A stretch of 54,555 nucleotides of DNA, taken from assembly GCA_900314755.1 (NCBI GenBank), contig OMWH01000018.1:1-54555 (forward strand), read 5' to 3'. The DNA comes from an uncultured Prevotellaceae bacterium (lineage in GTDB: Bacteria > Bacteroidota > Bacteroidia > Bacteroidales > Bacteroidaceae). Position numbers and translations under genes: made by a program. The notes beneath the pieces were generated by a model. It did no database searches and was not told the origin of the DNA. It saw nothing but the letters and a program-made list of their open reading frames with translations. Shown one piece after another: positions 34,211-43,217 of this stretch. The first letter of the stretch is position 1; each line of letters begins with the position of its first letter.

Positions 34211-35407
34211 ATGAGAACCAGAACTAAATTCCTTTTTTTACGAGTTATCATTATCGGAATGCTCACCTTTGCCAACACCATATACTGTATGGCACAGATA
34301 ACAGCCAAGCAATGGAACAAAGGTGTGGTGGGATGGAACCTCGGCAATCAGTTCGAATGTTCCGCTCCAGGACAAGATGGAGAGTCAATGGCTATTGGCA
34401 ACCCTGAATTATCTATCAAAGCAGAAACCGCATGGGGTAATCCTGTCGTGACAAAGAAAGTAATCAAGGCTGTCAAAGATGCGGGCTTCAACGCCATCCG
34501 CATTCCTATACGCTGGCAATGCCACATCAGCAACGCTCAGGCAATGAGTATTGACAAGGCATGGATGAAGCGTATCAAAGAAGTGGTAGACTGGTGCCTG
34601 GACTATGATCTGAAGGTTATCATCAACACACACCATGACAAATGGCTGGAAGGACGACCTTTCCAACAATACAAAGAAGAGAATTGTCAGAAGTTGGCAT
34701 TATTATGGTTTAATATCGCCAGCGAATTCGCTTCTTATGACTATCGCTTGGCTTTTGCTGGTACTAATGAGGTACATGTAAAAGACAACTGGGGCAAACC
34801 CACTGCAGAGAATCTGGATGTTCAGAATGCCTATAATCAGACATTTATAGATATTGTCCGCGCTACTGGCGGAAATAATGCGAAGCGTCACCTCATCGTA
34901 CAAACTTACGTATGTAATCCAGATTTCGGTATCAACAACAATGAGTTTATCATCCCTACTGATATAGAAGGTAATGGCAATAACTTCATGAGTGTTGAGT
35001 TTCACTATTACAACCCATGGGACTATGCCGGCGAATGCAAGTATTATTTCTGGGGAGAGCCTTACAAACAGTATGGTGAGGTGTCTCCCAGCAATGAGAA
35101 ATCGATGACTGATTTCTTTGACAAGGTCACCAACACCTGGGGAGCCAAAGATTTAGGCATCGTCATTGGAGAATGGGGCGTGACAGACCATTACAAGAGT
35201 GGGCAGATGGACATCATCCATGAGAATATGACCTACTATTGTACGACTTTCGTTGCAGAAGCTCGCAAACGTGGTTTCTCCACATTCATCTGGGACAACA
35301 ACGCATTCGGCAGCGGAATGGAGAAATTCGGTATTTTCGACCGTGAGAGGGGTATGAAAATCAAGGCTGACTGGATTATAAAAGGAGTTATGCAAAAAAA
35401 CAATTAA
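34211..35407 (+). CDS. Glycoside hydrolase family 5 endo-beta-glycanase
   Basis: 398 residues. Signal peptide to about residue 28 (YCMAQ); no clear lipobox, so periplasmic or exported. The GH5 barrel shows WNLGNQFE (42-49), the strand NAIRIPIRW (94-102), NTHHD (139-143), the acid/base Glu187 in GTNEVH and the nucleophile Glu321 in IGEWG, with WDNNAFG near the end. The acid/base motif is NEV rather than the common NEP. Substrate could be cellulose-like beta-1,4-glucan, mixed-linkage glucan, xyloglucan or glucomannan; I cannot choose the subfamily by eye. First gene of PUL 2: GH5, then SusC after 12 bases. Confidence 0.92.
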   Translation: MRTRTKFLFLRVIIIGMLTFANTIYCMAQITAKQWNKGVVGWNLGNQFECSAPGQDGESMAIGNPELSIKAETAWGNPVVTKKVIKAVKDAGFNAIRIPIRWQCHISNAQAMSIDKAWMKRIKEVVDWCLDYDLKVIINTHHDKWLEGRPFQQYKEENCQKLALLWFNIASEFASYDYRLAFAGTNEVHVKDNWGKPTAENLDVQNAYNQTFIDIVRATGGNNAKRHLIVQTYVCNPDFGINNNEFIIPTDIEGNGNNFMSVEFHYYNPWDYAGECKYYFWGEPYKQYGEVSPSNEKSMTDFFDKVTNTWGAKDLGIVIGEWGVTDHYKSGQMDIIHENMTYYCTTFVAEARKRGFSTFIWDNNAFGSGMEKFGIFDRERGMKIKADWIIKGVMQKNN

Positions 35408-35419
35408 TAATATATCATT

Positions 35420-38400
35420 ATGAGACAAAACAATTGGAAAACAACTTGTTTGACTGTATGCGCCATTGTGCTGCCATCAGCCATACAATCTATGTCTGCT
35501 TCCAATACCACAGTTTCGCAAGTGGTGCAACAAGCAGCAAAAGTAACTGGTTCTGTGACAGATGGCAAGGAACCTATCATAGGAGCCAGTGTAAGGGTAA
35601 AAGGCGGTAGCCAAGGTACCATCACCGACATGGACGGTAACTTCAAGTTAGACGTGGCTATCGGCACCGAACTTGTCTTTTCTTATGTAGGATATAGGGA
35701 GGTGACCGTCAAGGCTTCCCACAATATGAAGATTGTGATGGAGGAAGAAAGTACCGCACTGAATGAGGTGGTAGTCACAGCCCTCGGTATCAAACGTGAG
35801 CGTAAGGCTCTCGGATACGGTGTTTCTGAGGTAAAAGGAGAAGAATTGACAAAGGCAAAAGAGACCAATGTCATCAACTCACTTTCTGGTAAGGTCGCCG
35901 GTCTTGTCGTACAAAACACTGCAGGCGGTGCTTCCGGCTCTACTCGTGTACTGCTTCGTGGTAATACGGAGATGACGGGTAACAACCAGCCGTTATATGT
36001 CATTGATGGCGTACCCTTGGACAACACGAACTTCGGAAGTGCAGGAGAGGCAGGCGGCTATGACCTGGGAGATGGCATTTCTGCCATTAACCCCGACGAT
36101 ATCGAGAACATGACCGTGTTGAAAGGACCGGCGGCGTCTGCTCTTTATGGCAGTCGCGCCTCGCATGGTGTCATTCTTATAACCACCAAGAAAGCTGAGA
36201 AAGACAGAATCAGCGTCGAATATAATGGTTCTTTTACTATTGACACGCAGCTGGCAAAATGGGATGATATTCAGCAGGTATATGGTATGGGCTATGGAGG
36301 AAAACTTCCCACATCAAGTACATCGGGCACCAACTCCAGTTGGGGTCCGAAAGCCGACGGTTTCATCTACAAGTACTTCGATGGCATAGAACGTGAATTC
36401 AAGATGTATCCCAACAATGCCGACGGATTCTTCCGCACAGGTTTCACCACTCAGAACTCAGCCATCCTATCTGTAAACTCAGGGAAGACCGGTGTTCGTT
36501 TCTCTGTTACCGACATGCGTAACCGTGACATTCTCCCTAACACAAGGATGAGCCGCGATAACTTCAACCTCCGTGTCACTACTTCCGCGGGACCTGTCGA
36601 CTTCGATTTCACCGCCAACTACACACGCGAGGACGTAAAGAACCGCCCTGCCCTTGGTGATTCACAAAGTAATGTCGGAAAGAACCTCATGACACTGGCA
36701 GGCACCTATAACCAAGCATGGCTACAAACCTACCAGACGGATGATGGTGAGTATGCTAACTGGAATGGTAATGACCAGTATAACAAGAATCCATACTGGG
36801 ACCTTTATAAAAACAAAAACACCACTGCCAAGGATGTCTTCCGTCTGACTGCCAAGGCTATTTGGAACGTCACTGACCATTTCAAACTTCAAGCTACAAT
36901 TGGTACGGACATGAACTTCATGAAATTCGAGGATTACATTGCCAAGACAACCCCTGGCACTCCCGGCGGAAAACTGACCAACCAGTCGTTCAACAATAAG
37001 ACGCTGAATGCAGAGCTGTTAGCCCTGTATAACAACCAGTTTGGTGACTTCGATATCAATGCCACATTAGGAGGCAATATCTTCAAGGTTAACAACCATA
37101 CCACCACAAGCACTGGTATAAACCAGCAGATGAGCGATGTCATCAATATCATGAATTACCAGGAGCAGAACGTTCGTGAGGACATCTATAAGAAGCAGAT
37201 CAACTCTATCTTCGGTAGTGCCAGTGTCGGTTACAAACACACCTATTACCTGGAGGCGACCTTACGTGGTGACAAATCATCAACATTACCTATTAGTAAT
37301 AATATATATGTATATCCCTCCATATCCGGAAGTGTCGTCTTTTCTGAATTCATCAAAAACAAGAGCTTAATCAACTACGGTAAGATCCGCGCATCATGGG
37401 CGCAGGTAGGTAGTGATACAGATCCCTATCAACTGGCATTGAACTACGCCACGGGAAAATACAGTTATGCGGGTTATACGATTGGTATGATCAACAATAG
37501 TACACAACCGAACAAAGACCTGAAGCCGACACGCACCAATAGCTTTGAAATTGGATTGGAGATGAAATTCTTCCACGGACGACTCGGCTTGGACTTCACC
37601 TACTATAACCAATTGTCAAAAGACCAGATTATCGGTCTAGCATCAACGACAACGTCAGGATATTCTTACCGACTGATTAATGCCGGCGAGATTGAGAACA
37701 AAGGTGTTGAAGTCGCACTCAATGGACGTGTGTTGCAGATAAAGGATTTCGCATGGGACGCAGGTGTCAACTTCTCAAAGAACATCAACAAAGTGAAATC
37801 ACTCGTTGAGGGTATGGACTATTTCGAACTAGCAAAAGCAACATGGTGTGGTGTCAGCGTGGGTGCGAAAGTTGGAGAGGATTATGGAGCAATCCGTGGT
37901 AAAGACTTCTTGCGTGCTCCCGACGGACAGGTGATTATCAATGCAGAGACTGGATTACCAGAAGTAGACCAGAAGATAAAGACTATCGGTAACTCCTCAT
38001 GGGACTGGACAGGTGGTTTCTACTCTACCTTTACCTATAAGAATTTCCGTCTTTCTGCCGGTTTTGACGTGAAAGTTGGTGCCGACCTCTATTCCATGTC
38101 AATGAATTCAGCTTACAAGACCGGTAAGGCAATCCAGACACTGGAAGGTCGTGACGCTTGGTATGCCTCTGAGGAAGCCCGTGAGGCTGCTGGCATGACA
38201 GACGGGGAATGGCGCGCAGCTGGCAACTGCGAGGGATTCATCGCTCCAGGTGTTATCGCCAATGGTGACGGCACCTATCGTCCGAATGATGTGCCTGTGA
38301 ACCCTGAGACCTACTGGAAAGCTATTGCCAACAATGTGCAGAGTCCTTTCGTCTACGACAATTCCTATATCAAGTGTCGTGAGATCACCTTTGGCTATAC

Positions 38401-38596
38401 TTTCCCGGAGAAATTGCTGGGTAAGTTTGTCAAGAGCCTCAGCGTATCATTCGTAGCACGTAACCCGTTCATCATTTGGAAGAGGATTCCAAATATTGAC
38501 CCTGACTCAGGATATAACACTTCTGGTCTAGGACTGGAGTATGGCTCACTACCCTCACGTCGTAGCTATGGTATAAACGTTAATATTAAGTTTTAA
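35420..38596 (+). CDS. SusC/RagA TonB-linked outer membrane transporter of PUL 2
   Basis: 1058 residues. N-terminal signal with an unusual polar start (MRQNNWKTTC, then hydrophobic to about 27). Carboxypeptidase-regulatory-like domain near 42-110 (TGSVTDGKEPIIGASVRVKGG, DMDGNFKLDV), TonB-box region (LNEVVVTALG), plug with RVLLRGNTEMTGNNQPLYVIDGVPLDN split by variation and MTVLKGPAASALYGSRASHG, then the barrel ending GINVNIKF. It transports oligosaccharides from the surface glycanase. It belongs to the same superfamily as the PUL 1 SusC but to a different branch: plug motif PAASALYGSRA instead of AASGAIYGARA, and its partner is a SusD-like_2 protein. Confidence 0.95.
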   Translation: MRQNNWKTTCLTVCAIVLPSAIQSMSASNTTVSQVVQQAAKVTGSVTDGKEPIIGASVRVKGGSQGTITDMDGNFKLDVAIGTELVFSYVGYREVTVKASHNMKIVMEEESTALNEVVVTALGIKRERKALGYGVSEVKGEELTKAKETNVINSLSGKVAGLVVQNTAGGASGSTRVLLRGNTEMTGNNQPLYVIDGVPLDNTNFGSAGEAGGYDLGDGISAINPDDIENMTVLKGPAASALYGSRASHGVILITTKKAEKDRISVEYNGSFTIDTQLAKWDDIQQVYGMGYGGKLPTSSTSGTNSSWGPKADGFIYKYFDGIEREFKMYPNNADGFFRTGFTTQNSAILSVNSGKTGVRFSVTDMRNRDILPNTRMSRDNFNLRVTTSAGPVDFDFTANYTREDVKNRPALGDSQSNVGKNLMTLAGTYNQAWLQTYQTDDGEYANWNGNDQYNKNPYWDLYKNKNTTAKDVFRLTAKAIWNVTDHFKLQATIGTDMNFMKFEDYIAKTTPGTPGGKLTNQSFNNKTLNAELLALYNNQFGDFDINATLGGNIFKVNNHTTTSTGINQQMSDVINIMNYQEQNVREDIYKKQINSIFGSASVGYKHTYYLEATLRGDKSSTLPISNNIYVYPSISGSVVFSEFIKNKSLINYGKIRASWAQVGSDTDPYQLALNYATGKYSYAGYTIGMINNSTQPNKDLKPTRTNSFEIGLEMKFFHGRLGLDFTYYNQLSKDQIIGLASTTTSGYSYRLINAGEIENKGVEVALNGRVLQIKDFAWDAGVNFSKNINKVKSLVEGMDYFELAKATWCGVSVGAKVGEDYGAIRGKDFLRAPDGQVIINAETGLPEVDQKIKTIGNSSWDWTGGFYSTFTYKNFRLSAGFDVKVGADLYSMSMNSAYKTGKAIQTLEGRDAWYASEEAREAAGMTDGEWRAAGNCEGFIAPGVIANGDGTYRPNDVPVNPETYWKAIANNVQSPFVYDNSYIKCREITFGYTFPEKLLGKFVKSLSVSFVARNPFIIWKRIPNIDPDSGYNTSGLGLEYGSLPSRRSYGINVNIKF

Positions 38597-38615
38597 GTTG
38601 ATAAGAAGATAATAT

Positions 38616-40367
38616 ATGAAAAAGATATTTTTTGCAGTACTTACAGCCGGTCTTTGCCTGACTTCCTGCAGCGACAGCTACATGGAAGAACTGAACACCG
38701 ACGACTCAAAGGTGTCAAAGCTTGACCCCAACGCCCAGTTGACCACAGCCTTGCTGCAGACATACGGTGACTTCAGCCTGATGGACACCTATCGTAACTA
38801 TATCACGGGATTCACACAGCATTTTGCCGGTGGCTGGAATGTCACAAACTATGCGGGTGCCGTACATTTCGAGGATGATATCTCACGCCGTATCTGGGAC
38901 CGTTACTATGAAGTGTCTATCAAGAACCTCGTAGATGCCATCCACAACTCTGAAGATAGAACCAACTTGAATGCAGCCCTTCGCATCCATCGCGTCTTCC
39001 TCACCTCTGTTCTGGCAGACACTTACGGTGATGTTCCCTGTTCTGAAGCAGGTCTTGGCTTTATCGAAGGTATCGCTACACCCAAATACGACACTGTTGA
39101 AGAACTCTACGACTGGTTCTTTACCGAACTGGAAGCCTGCGAACAGCAACTCGGTACAGGCACGGACCGCATCACGGGCGACGTGACCAGTATGGGTGGC
39201 GAGGTAGCCAAGTGGAAGAAATATGCCAACTCCCTCCGCATGCGATATGCCATGCGTATCTCTGATGTCAACCCCACCAAGGCCCAGCAGGAGTTTGAGA
39301 AAGCTATGAACAATGCCAGTGGCTATATTGCCACAGCCGACGATGATGCCTATATTGTCTACTCAGACTCACCATATACCTTCTATGACGGTGCTACAGA
39401 GTACGACTTCCGTACCAATGCTTTGAGTGAGATCCTTTACGGACAGGATCCGTCTTCTCCAACATTCGTCAGCTCGACTTTGTTCTATCAGCTCCAGAAT
39501 ACCGGTGACCCTCGTCTCTATCGCATTTGCCGCCACTACTACAACATCAAGCGAAGTCAAATTAAACCCGACAAAGAGCAGAACATCGACCTGACAGACG
39601 AAGTATTGGCATACTTCGCCAACAGAGGGAAAGGCGAGGAACCCTGTAACCCCGGTGCCGCCTGGTATGACAACTGGATGGATGTTATCACGACTGCGGA
39701 TATTCCGACACTGGCAAAATGGGCCGCCATGGATGCCAACGTCTACGACAACAGTGACTATCGTGCCCGTGCCACCCGCCCCTGCCTGAACATCGACTTC
39801 GAGATGCCGTCATGTCCTGGCATCCTGATAACATCAGCAGAGGTACAGTTCCTCCTGGCAGAGGCAAAGACCCTGGGATGGTCTGTAAGCGGAAATGCTG
39901 ACAGCTATTATGAGGCTGGTGTTCGCGCATCAATGGAAATGCTCAACGATTACTACCTTACCTCCAACAAGATTACTGAAGACGAAATCAATCTTTTCAT
40001 CCATAACAACCCTCTGGGCACCAACCCTAAGGAGACAATCAATACGCAGGCGTGGATTCTACACCTGATGAATCCCTCTGAGGCGTGGGCAAACATGCGC
40101 CGCTCTGACTATCCTACCGTGCTTGACAGAACACGTCTCGCCACATTCCCCAGCGATGGCTTTGTCTATGATGACCCCGACCTTTCCATGCCAACGCGTC
40201 TGAAATATCCTGAACTGGAAGACCAGTACAACAATATCCATTACAATGAAGCTATTGAACGCATGGGGGGTAAAGACAACTGGCATAAACACCTTTGGTG
40301 GGACACCGGTGATTTGCATGTACAGCCCACCTTCACTCCTCCTTTCGGTAAGGGTTATGTCAACTAA
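38616..40367 (+). CDS. SusD/RagB-like nutrient-binding lipoprotein of PUL 2 (SusD-like_2 type)
   Basis: 583 residues; lipobox LTSC (Cys18). The mature part begins YMEELNTDDSKVSKLDPNAQLTTALL, as in the SusD_RagB-2 family rather than the classical SusD. Typical segments: RIWDRYYE, LVDAIHNSED, VFLTSVLADTYGDVPCSEA, KWKKYANSLRMRYAMRIS, LLAEAKTLGW and a late DNWHKHLWWDTGD. Outer-surface lid of the SusC gene 19 bases upstream. It helps capture oligosaccharides. Nothing looks truncated. Confidence 0.93.
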   Translation: MKKIFFAVLTAGLCLTSCSDSYMEELNTDDSKVSKLDPNAQLTTALLQTYGDFSLMDTYRNYITGFTQHFAGGWNVTNYAGAVHFEDDISRRIWDRYYEVSIKNLVDAIHNSEDRTNLNAALRIHRVFLTSVLADTYGDVPCSEAGLGFIEGIATPKYDTVEELYDWFFTELEACEQQLGTGTDRITGDVTSMGGEVAKWKKYANSLRMRYAMRISDVNPTKAQQEFEKAMNNASGYIATADDDAYIVYSDSPYTFYDGATEYDFRTNALSEILYGQDPSSPTFVSSTLFYQLQNTGDPRLYRICRHYYNIKRSQIKPDKEQNIDLTDEVLAYFANRGKGEEPCNPGAAWYDNWMDVITTADIPTLAKWAAMDANVYDNSDYRARATRPCLNIDFEMPSCPGILITSAEVQFLLAEAKTLGWSVSGNADSYYEAGVRASMEMLNDYYLTSNKITEDEINLFIHNNPLGTNPKETINTQAWILHLMNPSEAWANMRRSDYPTVLDRTRLATFPSDGFVYDDPDLSMPTRLKYPELEDQYNNIHYNEAIERMGGKDNWHKHLWWDTGDLHVQPTFTPPFGKGYVN

Positions 40368-40398
40368 GATAATTAACGGATAAAAGCATAAGAACAAT

Positions 40399-41757
40399 AT
40401 GAATAAGAATATGAAACAATACCAGCACAAGGGATGGAAAGTTATGACCATGTTTCTTGCCATGTGTCTCGCTGTGGCAGGTGCTACTGCCTTATCAGCA
40501 TGCTCTTCCAACGACGACCCCTACTTCACCGTTACGGAGAACGACGATCCCCGTATCCTGAATACTGACTTGAGTGACAAAACGCTGGACCGCAAGACCA
40601 AGTTGAACATTGAGATCAAGGTCACCCCTATCCAATATACTACTGTGACATGGCTGCTGAATGATGTCCTGATCGCAGAAGGTACCGTCATCGACCAGAC
40701 ACTGCCTGTAGGTGATCATGTACTAAAGATAGTAGCAACCACTACCAAAGGAAAAACCACCTCACGTACCATTCATGTCAAAGTAACACCGGCAGAAGGT
40801 GACCCGGAGTTGGCAAGCGATCCCAAATCACGATGGCTCACCATAGGAACCACAAAGACGATTGACTGCATCAATACGACCAGTGTGACAAGAGTTATCA
40901 TAGGCGAGACGGAAGCTTCTAACGTCTCTTTTGCCAATGACAAACTCACCTTCACCGTGCCTGACATGCCCGAGGGAGAATACATGGTAACGATAGTGAA
41001 TGCAAACGGCGAGAGCTTTGGATGCGGACTGTTCACTGTAAGTAATGACACGTATCCTGATCCAGGTGTCAAAGAGACCGTACTCTGGGAAGGTAGCGTA
41101 GACATCAACTGGGGTGATGCCAATGTGAAGATCACTCCTGAGGAGATGGCTAACGTTCCTGTAGGCGCTACAATTCGTCTGGAGTATGAGATGATCGATG
41201 CGGAATACCACGCCATGCGTATCACTACTCCATGGTGGGGCGACACGTCAGCCGACGACTTGGTCAATCAGTTCGATATCACGGCTGACACTCCCAACCC
41301 CTTTGAGTTCACCTATACGGAGGCTTGCAAGGCACTGGTAGACGAGCGTGATGGCATGCTTATCGTGGGCTTTGGCTATAAAGTGACCAAGGTGGTCGCT
41401 GTAGAGGGTGTTGCACCTGCTGAGACATCTCTGTGGGAAGGGGGCGTAGACATCAACTGGGGTGATGCCAATGTGAAGATCACCCCTGAGGAGATGGCTA
41501 ACGTTCCTGTAGGCGCCACCGTCTGTCTGTACTTCGATATCATCGATGCGGAATACCACGCCATGCGTATCACTACCCCATGGTGGGGCGACACGCCAGC
41601 CGACGACTTGGTCAATCAGTTCGATGTCACTGCTGACACTCCCAATCCTTTTGAGTTCACCTATACGGAGGCTTGCAAGACACTAGTAGACGAGCGTGAT
41701 GGCATGCTTATCGTGGGCTTTGGCTATAAACTGAAGCAAGTCACGTTCAAAGAATAG
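40399..41757 (+). CDS. Surface glycan-binding lipoprotein of PUL 2 with two near-identical modules
   Basis: 452 residues; lipobox ALSAC (Cys35) after an N-terminal extension rich in Lys/Asn. Residues about 45-125 and 130-215 are two Ig-like domains (IPT/PKD type). The C-terminal half holds two modules of about 100 residues (229-328 and 345-444), each starting LWEG(S/G)VDINWGDANVKI and containing RITTPWWGD and DGMLIVGFGYK. Such W-rich LWEG modules are seen in Bacteroidota carbohydrate-binding proteins, so it probably binds the PUL 2 glycan with two sites. No enzyme motif. Last gene of the PUL 2 operon; a terminator follows. Confidence 0.82.
   Translation: MNKNMKQYQHKGWKVMTMFLAMCLAVAGATALSACSSNDDPYFTVTENDDPRILNTDLSDKTLDRKTKLNIEIKVTPIQYTTVTWLLNDVLIAEGTVIDQTLPVGDHVLKIVATTTKGKTTSRTIHVKVTPAEGDPELASDPKSRWLTIGTTKTIDCINTTSVTRVIIGETEASNVSFANDKLTFTVPDMPEGEYMVTIVNANGESFGCGLFTVSNDTYPDPGVKETVLWEGSVDINWGDANVKITPEEMANVPVGATIRLEYEMIDAEYHAMRITTPWWGDTSADDLVNQFDITADTPNPFEFTYTEACKALVDERDGMLIVGFGYKVTKVVAVEGVAPAETSLWEGGVDINWGDANVKITPEEMANVPVGATVCLYFDIIDAEYHAMRITTPWWGDTPADDLVNQFDVTADTPNPFEFTYTEACKTLVDERDGMLIVGFGYKLKQVTFKE
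41083..41730. repeat. Two 300-bp near-identical direct repeats, 348 bp apart
   Basis: Copy 1 is 41083-41382, copy 2 is 41431-41730. Long blocks are base-for-base identical, with changes clustered near the middle (LEYEM against LYFDI). Both are in frame, so a recent duplication or gene conversion is likely. Confidence 0.92.
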
Positions 41758-41783
41758 AAATCTTCCTTATAAGATAATCATGA

Positions 41784-41816
41784 AAAGGAACCGGTCTGTC
41801 ATAGTCCGGTTCCTTT
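41784..41816 (+). terminator. Intrinsic terminator of the PUL 2 operon
   Basis: 11-bp perfect stem AAAGGAACCGG / CCGGTTCCTTT with an 11-base loop, followed by ATCTTTCTG; 26 bases after the stop. Confidence 0.8.
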
Positions 41817-41867
41817 ATCTTTCTGCATTTTTTTCATTTTCCAGAACTCTGTTTCACAATTATTTCG

Positions 41868-41875
41868 TAATTTTG
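41868..41875 (+). promoter_or_regulatory. Putative -7 box of metY
   Basis: TAATTTTG, 26 bases before the ATG. The preceding AATTATTTCG is identical to the bases before the -7 box at 31316. No SAM-riboswitch-like leader fits in the short 5' leader. Confidence 0.6.
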
Positions 41876-41901
41876 CACCAAAATTTGAATGAGTAGTATT
41901 T

Positions 41902-43185
41902 ATGGAGAAGAAATTACGACTTGGCTCACTTTGTGTGCAGGCTGGTTACAAAGCGAAGAACGGAGAACCTATCGAGTTGCCGATCATTCAGAGTACGACG
42001 TTTAAGTATGATGACTCTGACGAGATGGCACAGTTGTTTGACCTGAAGAAGGAGGGGTATTTCTATACCCGTCTGCAGAACCCCACCAACGACGCGGTGG
42101 CTGCTAAGATAGCGGCACTGGAGGGTGGTGTCGGCGCAGTGCTGACTTCCTCGGGACAGGCTGCCAACTTCTACGCTCTGTTTAATATCTGTGAGGCAGG
42201 CGACCATTTCGTGACTTCCAACGAGATCTACGGTGGTACCTTCAACCTCTTCGGTGTGACACTTAAGAAACTGGGCATCGAGTGTACGTTCGTCTCCCCT
42301 GAGGCGAGTGACGAGGAGATACAGGCTGCCTTCCGTCCGAATACCAAGGCGATGTTCGGAGAGACCATCACCAACCCCGGTTGTGCCGTGCTGGACATCG
42401 AGCGCTTCGCACGCATCGCCCATCAGAACGGCGTGCCCCTGATTATCGACAACACGTTTGCGACACCTATCAACTGCCGTCCCTTCGAATGGGGTGCTGA
42501 CATCGTGACGCACTCCACCACGAAATACATGGACGGCTTCGCCACACAGGTGGGGGGTGCCGTGGTGGACAGCGGTAACTTCGACTGGATGAAATATGCG
42601 GAGAAATTCCCAGGTCTGTGTACTCCTGACGAGTCGTACCACGGACTGACCTACGTGAAGGCGTTCGGCAAGATGGGCTATACCACCAAACTGGTGGCGC
42701 AGCTGATGCGTGACCTGGGCAGCATCCCTGCTCCCCAGAACTCCTTCCTTCTGAACATCGGACTGCAGACACTGCACCTGCGCATGGCACAGCACTGCAA
42801 GAACGCCCAGCGTGTCGCTGAGTTCCTGCACGACTGTCCGAAGGTAGCGTGGGTACACTACTGCGGACTGAAGGACGACCAGTACTATGAGCTCGGACAG
42901 AAATACCTGCCGAACGGCTCATGCGGTGTCATCGCCTTCGGACTGAAGGGTGACCGTGAGACTGCCATCAAGTGGATGGACTCGCTGCAGATGATCAATA
43001 TCGTGACGCATGTCGCCGATGCCCGCACCTGTGTGCTGCATCCTGCCAGTCATACCCACCGCCAGCTCAGCGACGAGCAGTTGCGCGAGGCTGGCGTGGC
43101 TCCCGACCTGATCCGCCTGTCGGTAGGCATCGAGGACGTGGAGGATATCCTCGACGACATCAAGCAGGCACTGGACAAGATTTAA
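41902..43185 (+). CDS. metY: O-acetylhomoserine sulfhydrylase (Cys/Met metabolism PLP enzyme)
   Basis: 427 residues, full length for the family. PLP-binding Lys208 in HSTTKYMDG; the fold-type I signature DNTFATPINCRPFEWGADIV precedes it, and YTRLQNPTNDAVAAKIAALEGG near 55-76 is the usual N-terminal active-site region. The length and the long middle section (GKMGYTTKLVAQLMRDLG) fit MetY (sulfide plus O-acetylhomoserine to homocysteine) better than the 390-residue cystathionine or methionine gamma-lyases, though these are related and the call is not absolute. Cytoplasmic. An SLC13 transporter gene follows after 32 bases, probably in the same transcript; sulfate or a dicarboxylate could be its substrate. 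Confidence 0.88.
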   Translation: MEKKLRLGSLCVQAGYKAKNGEPIELPIIQSTTFKYDDSDEMAQLFDLKKEGYFYTRLQNPTNDAVAAKIAALEGGVGAVLTSSGQAANFYALFNICEAGDHFVTSNEIYGGTFNLFGVTLKKLGIECTFVSPEASDEEIQAAFRPNTKAMFGETITNPGCAVLDIERFARIAHQNGVPLIIDNTFATPINCRPFEWGADIVTHSTTKYMDGFATQVGGAVVDSGNFDWMKYAEKFPGLCTPDESYHGLTYVKAFGKMGYTTKLVAQLMRDLGSIPAPQNSFLLNIGLQTLHLRMAQHCKNAQRVAEFLHDCPKVAWVHYCGLKDDQYYELGQKYLPNGSCGVIAFGLKGDRETAIKWMDSLQMINIVTHVADARTCVLHPASHTHRQLSDEQLREAGVAPDLIRLSVGIEDVEDILDDIKQALDKI

Positions 43186-43217
43186 TCATTATCAACCATC
43201 TTAATAAGTAAAGAAGT

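Noticed and set aside
34348-35005. Minus-strand frames opposite the GH5 gene
   Set aside because: Short, without signals, and inside a certain GH5 gene.
41820-41901. Possible SAM-type riboswitch before metY
   Set aside because: The predicted leader is only about 20 bases and shows no such fold.
41926-42858. 310-codon open frame on the minus strand opposite metY
   Set aside because: Shadow of a strongly codon-biased gene; no domain or signal, and metY is certain.
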